Positions 46,451 through 55,917 of a DNA stretch of 64,000 nt are shown piece after piece (the first letter of the stretch is position 1; each line of letters opens with the position of its first letter). Origin of the DNA: Psychroserpens ponticola (GTDB lineage Bacteria; Bacteroidota; Bacteroidia; Flavobacteriales; Flavobacteriaceae); contig NZ_CP116221.1 of the NCBI RefSeq assembly GCF_023556315.2, positions 1,437,001 to 1,501,000 on the forward strand, given 5' to 3'. The position numbers were made by a program, and so were the translations under genes. The notes under the pieces were generated by a model. The model was not told the DNA's origin, searched no databases, and saw only the letters and a list, made by a program, of their open reading frames with translations.

Positions 46451-47041
46451 ATGAAAACAAAGATAATTATAGCGTTTAGTATGGTCGCATTACTATTAAG
46501 CTCCACAATTACATATGCGCAAAAAAAGGACGATGATACTACAAACTCACGAGAAGGCTTTCTATTTGAGATAGGTCTTGGAGGCGGTATCATAAGTATT
46601 GAAGATAGTGAAGGCATGCAAACCTTTGATGTTGCGCAAGGTGGTATTAGTTTTCCAGAATTAAAAGTTGGGTATATGCTAAACAAGAAATTAGCTATAA
46701 CTGCTGTAATGCCAGGTATGATTTATGAGTTTCAGAATAACGACAGGCATTTTGGAGGCTTTATTCCATCTGTACAATATTGGGTAAAAGATAAATGGTG
46801 GATTCATGGAGGTGTAGGATTAGCCATAGATGCTCCAGCCTTATATGATATAAGTGACTCCAATGATGATTGGAATTTTGGATGTTCAATAATGGCTAGT
46901 ACAGGTTATGATATTTATAAGAAGCGTGATTTTTCAATAAATATACAATCTAAATTACTCCTTGGAAGAGCATTTTTAGAAGGCGATGCTCATAGAGATG
47001 CTGTTTCTTTTAGCGTAGGAATAGGTTTTAGTTGGTTATAA
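46451..47041 (+). CDS. Small outer-membrane beta-barrel protein
   Basis: The 196-residue protein has a signal peptide (about 1-22, ending TYAQ) and alternating aromatic and glycine-rich strands (FLFEIGLGGGIISIEDSEG, WWIHGGVGLAI, FSVGIGFSWL), ending in an aromatic residue followed by Leu. This fits an eight-stranded outer-membrane barrel. It starts 15 bp after the serine hydrolase lipoprotein gene and 10 bp before the NAD(P)-binding gene, so it is within the operon. Its ligand is unknown. Confidence 0.8.
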   Translation: MKTKIIIAFSMVALLLSSTITYAQKKDDDTTNSREGFLFEIGLGGGIISIEDSEGMQTFDVAQGGISFPELKVGYMLNKKLAITAVMPGMIYEFQNNDRHFGGFIPSVQYWVKDKWWIHGGVGLAIDAPALYDISDSNDDWNFGCSIMASTGYDIYKKRDFSINIQSKLLLGRAFLEGDAHRDAVSFSVGIGFSWL

Positions 47042-47051
47042 TTTAAGACTT

Positions 47052-47921
47052 ATGAAGAGTAACAACAAGCCAACCGTTTTACTTGCTGGTGCTACAGGAT
47101 ATTTAGGTGGTTATATTGCTACAATCTTGTCACAAGAACAAATTGCTACTAAATTAATTGCCAGATCACCTCAAAAACTTAAGGCATTAGAAAGTAAAAC
47201 GGTTAAAATAATACAAGCAGAAGTAACAAAGCCTAACACCTTAATTAACGTTTGTGAAGGTGTAACTACAGTTATTTCTACAATTGGTATCACACGACAA
47301 AAAGATGGCTTGACCTATATGGATGTTGATTATCAAGCTAATTTGAATTTGCTAAATGAAGCCAAAAGAGCAGGTGTTAAAAAGTTTATATATTTATCTG
47401 CAATTAGTGGAAATAAGTATAGACACCTAAAGATATTTGAAGCTAAAGAAAAATTTGTAGACGTTTTGAAGCTTTCTGGATTAGAGTATACCATTCTTCG
47501 TCCGAACGGTTTTTTCTCAGATATGAAGGATTTTTTACAAATGGCAAAACGTGGACGTGTTTACTTGTTTGGAAAAGGCGAACAAAAATTTAACCCTATT
47601 CATGGTGAAGATTTAGCAATTGTTTGCTTGCAAGCAATTGATAGTCATAAAAGCGAGATCATTGTTGGTGGCCCAGATGTACTGACCTTTAATGAAATTA
47701 GCGAAATGGCTTTAGAAACCTTACAAAAGCCAATTAAAATCTGTCATTTGCCAGATTGGTCTAGGCGATTCTTAATTTGGACATTACGAACATTTACCTC
47801 ATCTAAGACTTATGGTCCTATCGAGTTTTTTTTAACATTAATGGCAGATGATCATATAGCGCCTAGATTTGGAACTCGACGGTTACGCCACTTTTTTAGA
47901 GAAAACGCAGCACACAATTAA
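47052..47921 (+). CDS. NAD(P)-binding atypical SDR protein (NmrA-like)
   Basis: This 289-residue cytoplasmic protein starts with the Rossmann motif VLLAGATGYLGGYIATIL (GxxGxxG) and continues with TVISTIGITRQ and KKFIYLSAISG, matching extended/atypical SDRs of the NmrA and NDUFA9-like type. There is no YxxxK active site at the usual place, as in most such proteins. Family members act as redox sensors, chaperones or reductases of quinone-type substrates. It lies 10 bp from each operon neighbour, yet is the only clearly cytoplasmic product among them. Confidence 0.87.
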   Translation: MKSNNKPTVLLAGATGYLGGYIATILSQEQIATKLIARSPQKLKALESKTVKIIQAEVTKPNTLINVCEGVTTVISTIGITRQKDGLTYMDVDYQANLNLLNEAKRAGVKKFIYLSAISGNKYRHLKIFEAKEKFVDVLKLSGLEYTILRPNGFFSDMKDFLQMAKRGRVYLFGKGEQKFNPIHGEDLAIVCLQAIDSHKSEIIVGGPDVLTFNEISEMALETLQKPIKICHLPDWSRRFLIWTLRTFTSSKTYGPIEFFLTLMADDHIAPRFGTRRLRHFFRENAAHN

Positions 47922-47931
47922 AAATAATCTT

Positions 47932-49038
47932 ATGAAAACGATAGCATACTGCTTTTTACTTAAGTCTCTATTGTTATTTGGACAATCAGATTCTATTAGT
48001 AAACGATTACAGAACAAAATTGACCATCAATCGGAACATCCTGTGCATGGTATTTTATTCTATGTTCATGATGAAAACAAAGCGTTTACTTATAATGAAG
48101 GTTTCGGTTTAGTCGATAAAAAAGGAGAACCAGTTACAAGACATAGTGCTTTTAGAATAGCAAGTAGTACTAAACTTTTTGTATCGACAATCATTCTTCA
48201 GCTTGAAGAAGATGGGAAGCTTAATTTGAAAGATAAGGCATTTTCAATTTTGAAACCAAAAGGGAACCTGTCATTTGATGATTTTCATGTTTTAGATGGA
48301 ATAAATTATTCGGAAGAGATTACCATAGAACACTTGTTGTCACATCGTTCGGGATTAGCAGATATTTTTACAGATAAGGAAGACGAGTTTTTTAGTTTGA
48401 TTTTTGAAAATCCGAATACACAATATTCTCCGGAATCAATTATTGCATTGTATAAGAAATATGATTTAAATAGTGCGCCACATTTTAGACCTCAGGAAGG
48501 TTGGCATTATTCTGATATGAATTATGTTTTACTAGGATTGATTATTGAACAATTAGACCAATCTACACTTTCAGCATCCATACGAAACAGAATCTTAGAG
48601 CCTTTGCATATGGAGCACACCTATTTTGAATACTATGAAACACCAAAAAAGAACATACAAACAATACAACAATATGTAGGTGATACTAATTTTTCTAAGA
48701 TCAATACCTCATTTGATTGGTCTGGAGGTGGTTTGGTTTCGACTAATTCTGATTTGGCAATTTTTATAAAAGGGCTTTTTAATTTAAGTATCATAGACAA
48801 GACGTCTCTTAATAAAATGATTGATGTGAAGTTTACTAAAACAAATGAAAGTCGTTATGGTTTAGGAGTTTATGAGCTTATTATTAATGGAGAAGTTTAC
48901 TATGGTCATTTTGGTTTTTACGGCTCATTTATTGGGTATAGCCCTAAAAATAAAAAAACAATTTCTTATTGTATTAGCCAAGCTTTACCAAATTTTAATG
49001 TTTATAAGTTTATAAGTGATGTAACAAAAAGGATATAA
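47932..49038 (+). CDS. Secreted serine hydrolase, beta-lactamase family
   Basis: From the ATG at 47932 (368 residues) the protein has a signal peptide ending LLFGQ; the longer frame from 47869 overlaps the previous gene. The nucleophile motif is SSTK in IASSTKLFVS, the second motif is YSD in WHYSDMNYVLLG, and the third is HFG in YYGHFGFYG. It is more distant from the other two hydrolases than they are from the family consensus, so this is probably not a recent local duplication. It closes the four-gene operon that begins at 45176, and the DJ-1-type gene follows 72 bp later. Confidence 0.9.
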   Translation: MKTIAYCFLLKSLLLFGQSDSISKRLQNKIDHQSEHPVHGILFYVHDENKAFTYNEGFGLVDKKGEPVTRHSAFRIASSTKLFVSTIILQLEEDGKLNLKDKAFSILKPKGNLSFDDFHVLDGINYSEEITIEHLLSHRSGLADIFTDKEDEFFSLIFENPNTQYSPESIIALYKKYDLNSAPHFRPQEGWHYSDMNYVLLGLIIEQLDQSTLSASIRNRILEPLHMEHTYFEYYETPKKNIQTIQQYVGDTNFSKINTSFDWSGGGLVSTNSDLAIFIKGLFNLSIIDKTSLNKMIDVKFTKTNESRYGLGVYELIINGEVYYGHFGFYGSFIGYSPKNKKTISYCISQALPNFNVYKFISDVTKRI

Positions 49039-49110
49039 AACAAGTCGTAGTGATAAAGCATTTAACTGGCTTTATGTTATTGGTCAGATCATTAATTAAA
49101 ATGAAATAGT

Positions 49111-50208
49111 ATGTTTAAAAAATTTAAAATCCTTAAATGGATAGGAGTGTCATTAATTAGTATAATTGTTATTGTCGTATGCTTTGTAGTTTGGTTTGTG
49201 AGTTTATTACCACCAATAAATGAAGCAGCAGAAACAACTGTTGTTAATGACTTGCCATATTTATCTGAAAATATTATACCAACAAGAGGCAAAATTTTAG
49301 CAGTAGTTACAAGTACTGATACTATGGGAGCAAGTGATAAAAAAACAGGCTATGAATTAACTGAGTTATCACGTGCTTATTATGTGTTTGAGGCGAATGG
49401 ATTTGAAGTCGATGTGGCAAGTCCGTTAGGAGGACAGCCACCAGTAGTAATTGATGATGATGACATGAGTGTTTTTGATTTTGCGTTCTTAAACGATTCT
49501 ATTGCACAAGAAAAAATAGCACACACTATACCTATAAAAGATGTCATTGCAGATAATTATCAAGCCATTTATTTTGTTGGTGGAAAAGGTGCGATGTTTG
49601 ATTTTCCGAATAATACAGACATACAAGCTATTGTTAAAAATTACTATCAATCAAATAAAGTGATAGGTGCAGTATGTCATGGGCCAGCAGCTTTAGTAAA
49701 TGTTACTTTAGATAATGGTAAATCACTTTTAGAAAATAAAACCATAAGTGCATTTACAAATGAAGAAGAACTGCTTTTAATTTCAGATGCAAAATCTATT
49801 TTTCCATTTCTGCTACAAGATGAAATCATAGCACAAGGTGCAAATTTTAATGAAGGCATCATGTATTTAGAAAATGTAAGTCAGGACCAAAATTTAATCA
49901 CTGGTCAAAATCCATGGTCAACCTGGTTATTGGCAGAACAAATGATTAAACAATTAGGCTATGCGCCAAAATATAGAGCCGTTACAGCCGAAGAGAATGC
50001 CATATCAGTTTTATCCATCTATTATGCTCAAAGTAAAGATGAAGCAAAAGCTATGATTGAAAATATGCTGCTCAAGGAACATAAACCTGTTGATAGAATG
50101 TTATTGGCACAACATACAATTGTATCTCTAATGAAAAGCGATATTGGTAGCTTTTTTGATATTCTAGGTTTGGTGTCTTACGCGAATGCATGTGAATCTA
50201 AAAAATAG
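49111..50208 (+). CDS. Membrane-anchored DJ-1/PfpI family protein
   Basis: The 365-residue protein has one N-terminal transmembrane helix (about 8-34) and then a class I glutamine-amidotransferase-like domain of the DJ-1/PfpI family. The nucleophile-elbow cysteine is in IGAVCHGPAALV, with a preceding acidic segment YFVGGKGAMFDFP. The fold includes Hsp31-type glyoxalases, chaperones and proteases. A C-terminal extension (about 275-365) is helical and unassigned. The catalytic domain is probably on the outer side of the membrane. Confidence 0.88.
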   Translation: MFKKFKILKWIGVSLISIIVIVVCFVVWFVSLLPPINEAAETTVVNDLPYLSENIIPTRGKILAVVTSTDTMGASDKKTGYELTELSRAYYVFEANGFEVDVASPLGGQPPVVIDDDDMSVFDFAFLNDSIAQEKIAHTIPIKDVIADNYQAIYFVGGKGAMFDFPNNTDIQAIVKNYYQSNKVIGAVCHGPAALVNVTLDNGKSLLENKTISAFTNEEELLLISDAKSIFPFLLQDEIIAQGANFNEGIMYLENVSQDQNLITGQNPWSTWLLAEQMIKQLGYAPKYRAVTAEENAISVLSIYYAQSKDEAKAMIENMLLKEHKPVDRMLLAQHTIVSLMKSDIGSFFDILGLVSYANACESKK

Positions 50209-50261
50209 ATGAAATTTGATTAAAATAATAAAAACTTCATCGATATAATTCCTCCTTTAGT

Positions 50262-50309
50262 ATAGACAATCTTATTAAACATCTATTACAGTTTAATAAG
50301 ATTGTCTAT
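50262..50309. promoter_or_regulatory. 19-bp perfect inverted repeat before the efflux operon
   Basis: ATAGACAATCTTATTAAAC (50262-50280) and its exact reverse complement (50291-50309) flank a 10-bp centre. It is followed by GTTTCAC rather than a T run, so a terminator is less likely than an operator. Its outer ends read ATAGAC and GTCTAT, the same hexamer found at 56689-56715 and 58218-58265. Confidence 0.7.
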
Positions 50310-50349
50310 TGTTTCACTTTTGAAGTGTTAAATTAAAAACACTCAATAA

Positions 50350-51678
50350 ATGAAACGTTTTTTTATCATCGTACTACTGTTGGCTAGTCAGTTTGTTTTA
50401 GGACAAGAGACCAGTTTAGTTACTTCCAAAATTTGGACATTAAATGATTGTCTTGAATATGCCTTAGAGCATAATATTACGATTAAAGATGCGTCTTTAA
50501 ATAAAGTACAGGCAATTGTTGATTATGGTAAAGCCAAATCTTCTAGACTTCCAAACCTTTATGGTTCAGCCACACAATTTTTTACAAATGGAAACTCTGT
50601 AGATCCTTTTACAAGTGATTATGTTACTGAGCAGATTTATAGTACCAATGTGAGTTTAAATAGTTCTCTGACCTTGTTTCAAGGGTATCAACTTAATAAT
50701 CAAATAGAACAGAATGAATTATTACTGAATCAGAGTGTTTTTTTAGAAGAAGCAGCGAAGAATAATATTATTATTAGTATTCTAGAAAACTACTTACAAA
50801 TATTACATGCTAAAGAAGGTATTGCAATTGCTGAAAACAATATGATCGCTTCAGAAAAAGAAGTCGCACGAGCAAAAGCAAGATTGGATGCAGGTTCAAT
50901 TGCGTTGAGCGATTATACTGAAGCTCAAAGTCAGGCAGCAACAAATAAATATGCTGTTATAACTTCAAAAAATATATATCAACAATACATAATAGCACTT
51001 AAACAATTATTAGAGTTAAACCCAACTCAAAATATTGAGATTCAAGATTTAGATGCTGACTTTGATTATGTGAGTCTTGAAATTGATAAAACAACTATTT
51101 ACAATAAAGCTCTAGGTATTTTACCAGAAATAAATGCAAGTAGATTAGAAGTCGAAGCGAGTGAAAAAGATTTAGAAATAGCTAAAGGTGCTTATTTGCC
51201 AACTTTATCATTGACGAGTAGTCTTGGTTCTGGTTATACCAGTGTGAATGATAACAATTTTACAGATCAGTTTAATGTGAATTTTAATCAACGTATAGGT
51301 TTGTCGTTAAACATTCCAATTTTTAATAGAAACCAGACGAAGGCAGTCGTACAAACAGCACAAATAAACATTGAAAAGGCAGAAATTTCTCAGTTAGCTA
51401 CCAAAAAAGACATCTATAGAAAAGTAGAGACCGCTTATCAAAATGCATTATCTGCACAAGAGCAATTAATTGCTTCAGAAGCCTCTAAAGATGCTGCAGA
51501 ACAATCTTATAATCTAGCACAAAAAAAGTATGAGTTAGGTGATTTAAGTACCACAGATTTGGTGATTAATCAAAACACGTATACCAATGCACAGCAAAAC
51601 TATTTACAAGCCAAATACTTGAATGTATTATACCATCAATTATTACAATTTTATCAAGGAAATGATATTAAACTTTAA
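50350..51678 (+). CDS. TolC family outer-membrane efflux protein
   Basis: The 442-residue protein has a signal peptide (about 1-18) and two structural repeats of the outer-membrane efflux protein family, with long helices rich in Ala, Gln and Glu (IAIAENNMIASEKEVARAKA and VETAYQNALSAQEQLIASEA). It begins with WTLNDCLEYALEHN, the usual entry motif. It forms the trimeric exit duct for the adaptor and ABC pump encoded next, 11 bp downstream, giving a MacAB-TolC-like tripartite system. Confidence 0.93.
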   Translation: MKRFFIIVLLLASQFVLGQETSLVTSKIWTLNDCLEYALEHNITIKDASLNKVQAIVDYGKAKSSRLPNLYGSATQFFTNGNSVDPFTSDYVTEQIYSTNVSLNSSLTLFQGYQLNNQIEQNELLLNQSVFLEEAAKNNIIISILENYLQILHAKEGIAIAENNMIASEKEVARAKARLDAGSIALSDYTEAQSQAATNKYAVITSKNIYQQYIIALKQLLELNPTQNIEIQDLDADFDYVSLEIDKTTIYNKALGILPEINASRLEVEASEKDLEIAKGAYLPTLSLTSSLGSGYTSVNDNNFTDQFNVNFNQRIGLSLNIPIFNRNQTKAVVQTAQINIEKAEISQLATKKDIYRKVETAYQNALSAQEQLIASEASKDAAEQSYNLAQKKYELGDLSTTDLVINQNTYTNAQQNYLQAKYLNVLYHQLLQFYQGNDIKL

Positions 51679-51689
51679 TCAACACAGTT

Positions 51690-52898
51690 ATGAAAACTAA
51701 AAAAAACATCATCATAGGTAGCCTTTTACTCGTTGTACTTGCAATTATAGCATATGCCTTATTAAAAGGAGACGATGCTATTGTAATAGAAGCTAAAACC
51801 GTTGCGGTCAAAAAAGCAAATGTCACCACTATGGTTACTGCTACAGGAACCATTGAGCCTATCACACAAGTAGAAGTGGGTACACAAGTTTCGGGAGTTG
51901 TAAAGAAAATTTATGTGGATTATAATAGCGAGGTTAAACAAGGGCAACTTATAGCGGAGCTTGATAAAACAAATCTAAATGCTTCTAAAACACAAGCACA
52001 AGCGGCTTATGACAATGCTGTAAGTCAGAGAAATTATATGAAAACCATTTTTGAAAGACAGCAAACGTTGTACGATAATCAAGTGATCAGTAAGTCGGAT
52101 TTTGATGATGCGCAATTTAATTACGAAACGGCAAAAGGAACGGTTACTCAGCGTTTATCAGATTTGCAATCGGCTAGAACTAATTTAGAGTATGCCAATA
52201 TTTATTCGCCAATAGATGGTGTTGTTTTATCTCGTGATATAGATGAAGGTCAAACTGTTGCTGCAAGTTATAGTACACCAACCTTATTTACAATAGCACA
52301 GGATTTAAAAGAAATGCAAGTAGAAGCAGATGTTGATGAAGCAGATATTGGACAAGTAAAAGAAGGCCAACGGGTAGAGTTTACTGTAGATGCCTATATA
52401 GGAGAAACATTTAATGGTGTAGTGACACAAGTGCGCTTAGATCCTACAGTGACTTCAAATGTAGTGACTTACACTGTTGTAATTAAAGCAGAGAATGAAG
52501 ATTTAAAACTAAAGCCAGGATTGACAGCAACCATTTCTATTTATACATTAGAATTAAATGATGTGCTTACGGTAGAAGCAAAAGCCATTAATTTTAAGCC
52601 AGATAGAGAAACTTTAGCAACTTATAATTTACAACATCAATTGACAGAAAGTACCAATAAACGTTCAAAAGAAGAAACTACACTTTGGATACTTGAGGAC
52701 AACAAAAGTATCACACCAAAAACAGTAACACTTGGTGCGAGTGATGGTGTAAACGTTCAAATTTTAAGTGGCTTGTCTAAAGGAGATGCCTTAGTATACA
52801 GTTTAAAAGGGGTTTCTAAATCGGAAGCAGGTTCACCAGCAGAATCAAATGAAAGCCCGTTTATGCCACAACGACCTGGAGGAAAGAAAAAAGGATAA
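51690..52898 (+). CDS. Periplasmic adaptor subunit, MacA-like
   Basis: This 402-residue protein has one N-terminal transmembrane helix (about 5-25) and the adaptor architecture of membrane-fusion proteins: lipoyl halves (VGTQVSGVVKKIYVDYNSEV and ANIYSPIDGVVLSRDID) flank a helical hairpin (about 85-150), followed by a beta-barrel and membrane-proximal domain. It links the ABC permease to the TolC duct. A C-terminal Pro/Gly/Lys tail ends GGKKKG. It starts 11 bp after the tolC-type gene and 5 bp before the ATPase gene. Confidence 0.93.
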   Translation: MKTKKNIIIGSLLLVVLAIIAYALLKGDDAIVIEAKTVAVKKANVTTMVTATGTIEPITQVEVGTQVSGVVKKIYVDYNSEVKQGQLIAELDKTNLNASKTQAQAAYDNAVSQRNYMKTIFERQQTLYDNQVISKSDFDDAQFNYETAKGTVTQRLSDLQSARTNLEYANIYSPIDGVVLSRDIDEGQTVAASYSTPTLFTIAQDLKEMQVEADVDEADIGQVKEGQRVEFTVDAYIGETFNGVVTQVRLDPTVTSNVVTYTVVIKAENEDLKLKPGLTATISIYTLELNDVLTVEAKAINFKPDRETLATYNLQHQLTESTNKRSKEETTLWILEDNKSITPKTVTLGASDGVNVQILSGLSKGDALVYSLKGVSKSEAGSPAESNESPFMPQRPGGKKKG

Positions 52899-52903
52899 AG
52901 ACC

Positions 52904-53647
52904 ATGAGTAAAGACACTATAAAAATAAAGGATCTAAAGAGAGAGTTTACAATGGGAACCGAAACGGTTCATGCGTTGCGAGGGATTTCATTTAGCATAA
53001 AGGAAGGAGAGTTTGTAACCATTATGGGATCCAGTGGATCTGGAAAAAGTACCATGTTAAATATTTTGGGTTGCTTAGATCAGCCAACTTCTGGGACTTA
53101 TGAAATTGATAATGTGAGCGTAAAAAATTTAAGTAAAAACGAACTCGCAACGATAAGAAATGAAAAGATTGGATTTATTTTTCAATCCTATAATTTACTA
53201 GCAAGAACATCTGCTATTGAGAATGTAGAATTACCCTTATTATATAATAGCAGAGTAACTTCTGAAGCGCGAAGGGAACGAGCAATTAAAGCCCTAGAGA
53301 TGGTTGGTTTAGGGGATAGATTGCATCATACACCTTCGCAGCTTTCGGGAGGACAACAACAACGTGTTGCTATTGCAAGATCGTTAGTAAACAATCCGGT
53401 AATGATACTAGCTGATGAAGCGACGGGAAACTTAGATACAAGAACCTCATATGAGATCATGTCCTTGTTTCAAGAGTTAAATAAACAAGGTATTACCATC
53501 ACTTTTGTTACACACGAACCCGATATTGCCGCATTTAGCAGCAGAACAATTGTGTTGAAAGATGGGAATATTATGCAAGATTATAAAAATCATAAGGTGC
53601 TTTCTGCAGCTGAAGAGCTAGCAAAACTACCGCAACAAGACGATTAA
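52904..53647 (+). CDS. ABC transporter ATPase, MacB/LolD type
   Basis: The 247-residue ATPase has Walker A GSSGSGKS (42-49), a Q-loop in FIFQSYNLL, signature LSGGQQQR, Walker B ILADEA, and the switch histidine in FVTHEP. It belongs to the MacB/LolD/FtsE family, which power mechanotransmission rather than movement of substrate through the membrane. In E. coli MacB the ATPase and permease are one chain; here they are two genes separated by 2 bp. Confidence 0.95.
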   Translation: MSKDTIKIKDLKREFTMGTETVHALRGISFSIKEGEFVTIMGSSGSGKSTMLNILGCLDQPTSGTYEIDNVSVKNLSKNELATIRNEKIGFIFQSYNLLARTSAIENVELPLLYNSRVTSEARRERAIKALEMVGLGDRLHHTPSQLSGGQQQRVAIARSLVNNPVMILADEATGNLDTRTSYEIMSLFQELNKQGITITFVTHEPDIAAFSSRTIVLKDGNIMQDYKNHKVLSAAEELAKLPQQDD

Positions 53648-53649
53648 TT

Positions 53650-54870
53650 ATGAGACTATTAAATTTATTTAAAATCGCAACAAAAGCTATCGTTCTTAAT
53701 AAAACAAGAACCTTGCTTACGATGCTGGGTATTATCATTGGAGTGGCTTCTGTAATAGCGATGTTAGCCATAGGTGAAGGCTCTAAAGAAAGTATTCGTA
53801 CAACTATTTCTGCAATGGGTTCTAATATGATTACCATTAGACCAGGAGCAGATGATAGAGGTCCAGCAAGAGGAAGTGGAGGTGATGTACAAACCTTAAC
53901 ACTCAAAGATTATGAAGTAATAAAAGAACAAGCAACGTTATTGAGTTATATCACACCAATGGTTAATGGTGGAGGCCAAATCATTAATGGCTCAAATAAC
54001 TGGCCAAGTACTATTTATGGTGTCAACCCTGAGTATTTAAATATTAAAGTCGTCGATTTACAAAGCGGAAGTATGTTTACTGATGCTGAGGTAAAATCGG
54101 CATCAAAAGTTGCAGTCATCGGTCAGACCGTTGTTGAAAATGTCTTTCCAAATGGAGAAGAACCTGTTGGGCAAATGATTCGTTTTAATAACATTCCCTT
54201 TAAAGTGATTGGTGTATTAGAAGAAAAAGGTGAAAATACTTTCGGACAAGATCAAGATGATGTGGTGATTGCTCCTTATACCACAGTACAAAAACGTATT
54301 TTGGCTATAGATCACTTAAATCAAATTATAGCTTCGGCAATAAGTGAAGACGATGCGCCTGAAGCGTTAACACAAGTGATAAATCTTTTACGTTCTCAGC
54401 ACAAATTAATGGATTATGAAGACGATGATTTTACAGTCCGTTCTATGGAAGAGTTGATTTCTACGTTTAGTTCTACTAGTGAAATGTTAACAATACTGTT
54501 AGTAGCAGTGGCAAGTATATCGTTATTAATTGGAGGAATTGGTATCATGAACATCATGTATGTTTCGGTAAAAGAACGTACCAAAGAAATCGGTTTACGT
54601 ATGGCTGTAGGAGGAAAAGGTTCAGATATATTAATGCAGTTTTTAATAGAAGCCATATTAATTAGTATAACAGGAGGTGTGCTAGGAGTAATCCTTGGTC
54701 TTAGTTCCACTTATTTTATAGAAAAATTCTTAAATTGGCCTACAAGTGTTGCTGTTTATTCCATTGTGATTTCATTTGCTGTATGTGCAGTAACTGGTAT
54801 CTTTTTTGGATGGTATCCTGCAAGAAAAGCATCAGCATTAGACCCAATAACAGCGTTACGTTACGAATAA
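53650..54870 (+). CDS. ABC transporter permease, MacB/FtsX type
   Basis: This 406-residue protein has the four-helix MacB topology: one N-terminal helix (about 20-42, LLTMLGIIIGVASVIAMLAIGEGS), a large periplasmic domain (about 45-280), and three C-terminal helices (about 285-395, with the conserved GGIGIMNIMYVSVKERTKEIG loop). The final ARKASALDPITALRYE is the family signature. With the preceding genes it completes a MacA-MacB-TolC-like exporter whose substrate may be a peptide, siderophore, macrolide or lipoprotein. Confidence 0.95.
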   Translation: MRLLNLFKIATKAIVLNKTRTLLTMLGIIIGVASVIAMLAIGEGSKESIRTTISAMGSNMITIRPGADDRGPARGSGGDVQTLTLKDYEVIKEQATLLSYITPMVNGGGQIINGSNNWPSTIYGVNPEYLNIKVVDLQSGSMFTDAEVKSASKVAVIGQTVVENVFPNGEEPVGQMIRFNNIPFKVIGVLEEKGENTFGQDQDDVVIAPYTTVQKRILAIDHLNQIIASAISEDDAPEALTQVINLLRSQHKLMDYEDDDFTVRSMEELISTFSSTSEMLTILLVAVASISLLIGGIGIMNIMYVSVKERTKEIGLRMAVGGKGSDILMQFLIEAILISITGGVLGVILGLSSTYFIEKFLNWPTSVAVYSIVISFAVCAVTGIFFGWYPARKASALDPITALRYE

Positions 54871-54873
54871 CAT

Positions 54874-55914
54874 ATGATGTATAAAAATAAAAACATAACA
54901 GTCCTATCACATTTACTAGTATGGCTAGTACTGTTCAGTATGCCTTACTTGTTATCTTATGGACAAGAGCAAGACATTAATAGAATGATTGCCCATTTTT
55001 GGATTCCATTAGTATTTTCAGCAGTACTATTTTACCTTAATTATTTTGTACTGATAGATAGGTTTCTCTTTCCCAAAAAGATGGTTGCATTTATGATTAT
55101 AAATGTTGCGATTATTGTTTCATTCTTATTATTGAAAGAATTAATTGAAACTACTTTTTTTTCAGAATTAGCACTAAAACGCGCCAATCGAGATAGTGCT
55201 ACTGGACCACCATTTAAAATTTTTATTTATGTGCAGACCTTATCCTATCTGGCACCTTTATTATTTTCAATTGCCATAAAAAGCACAAAACGTTTGGTAA
55301 AAACGGAAGCGGAACGAAAAGAAGCCATTAATTTTAAATTACAGTCCGAGTTACAACATTTACACTATCAGTTGCAGCCGCATTTCTTTTTTAATTCCTT
55401 AAATAATATTTATGCCTTGGTCGATATTTCACCAGATCAAGCTAAAACGTCCATTCATAGTTTGAGTAAGTTGATGAGATATATGCTGTATGAAACGAAT
55501 GAAGAATCGGTACCATTATCTAAAGAAATCGATTTTATGAAAAAGTATATCGAGTTAATGAAGTTGAGAGTTTCAGATAAAACTAAGGTTATTTATCAGT
55601 TTCCTTCTGAAGACACTGGAATTCGTATTGCACCTTTGCTATTTATTTCATTGATTGAAAATGCATTTAAACATGGTGTTTCGGCAAGCAAATTAAGCGA
55701 AATACACATAGTAATGAGAGTTGATGGAACTACCGTTCTATTAACTATTGAGAATGATAACTTACCTAAAAAGACTGACGATAAAAGTGGTTCAGGTATT
55801 GGGCTTCCAAATATTGAAAAGCGTTTACAATTATTGTATCCAAATAAAAATAGTTTTAAAACCCTTGTAAGAGATGATCGTTTTGTGGCAACTTTAGAAA
55901 TTCAAACCAACTAG
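54874..55914 (+). CDS. LytS/YehU-type sensor histidine kinase
   Basis: The 346-residue protein has four transmembrane helices in its first 140 residues, then a histidine-kinase domain with the phosphoacceptor in QLQPHFFFNSLNN (His170) and an ATP-binding part with IENAFKHG and GSGIGLPNIEKRL. It lacks a large extracellular sensor domain, so it probably senses the membrane or the transporter itself. An ATG one codon downstream is an alternative start. It lies 3 bp after the permease and 3 bp before its response regulator. Confidence 0.94.
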   Translation: MMYKNKNITVLSHLLVWLVLFSMPYLLSYGQEQDINRMIAHFWIPLVFSAVLFYLNYFVLIDRFLFPKKMVAFMIINVAIIVSFLLLKELIETTFFSELALKRANRDSATGPPFKIFIYVQTLSYLAPLLFSIAIKSTKRLVKTEAERKEAINFKLQSELQHLHYQLQPHFFFNSLNNIYALVDISPDQAKTSIHSLSKLMRYMLYETNEESVPLSKEIDFMKKYIELMKLRVSDKTKVIYQFPSEDTGIRIAPLLFISLIENAFKHGVSASKLSEIHIVMRVDGTTVLLTIENDNLPKKTDDKSGSGIGLPNIEKRLQLLYPNKNSFKTLVRDDRFVATLEIQTN

Positions 55915-55917
55915 ATT

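Noticed and set aside
49051-49076. Short ATAAAGC/GCTTTAT hairpin between two genes
   Set aside because: There is no T tract and the stem is only 7 bp, so it is not called a terminator.
53571-53906. Minus-strand frame of 111 codons across the ATPase-permease junction
   Set aside because: It is opposite two clear ABC transporter genes in a tight operon and lacks any family motif.
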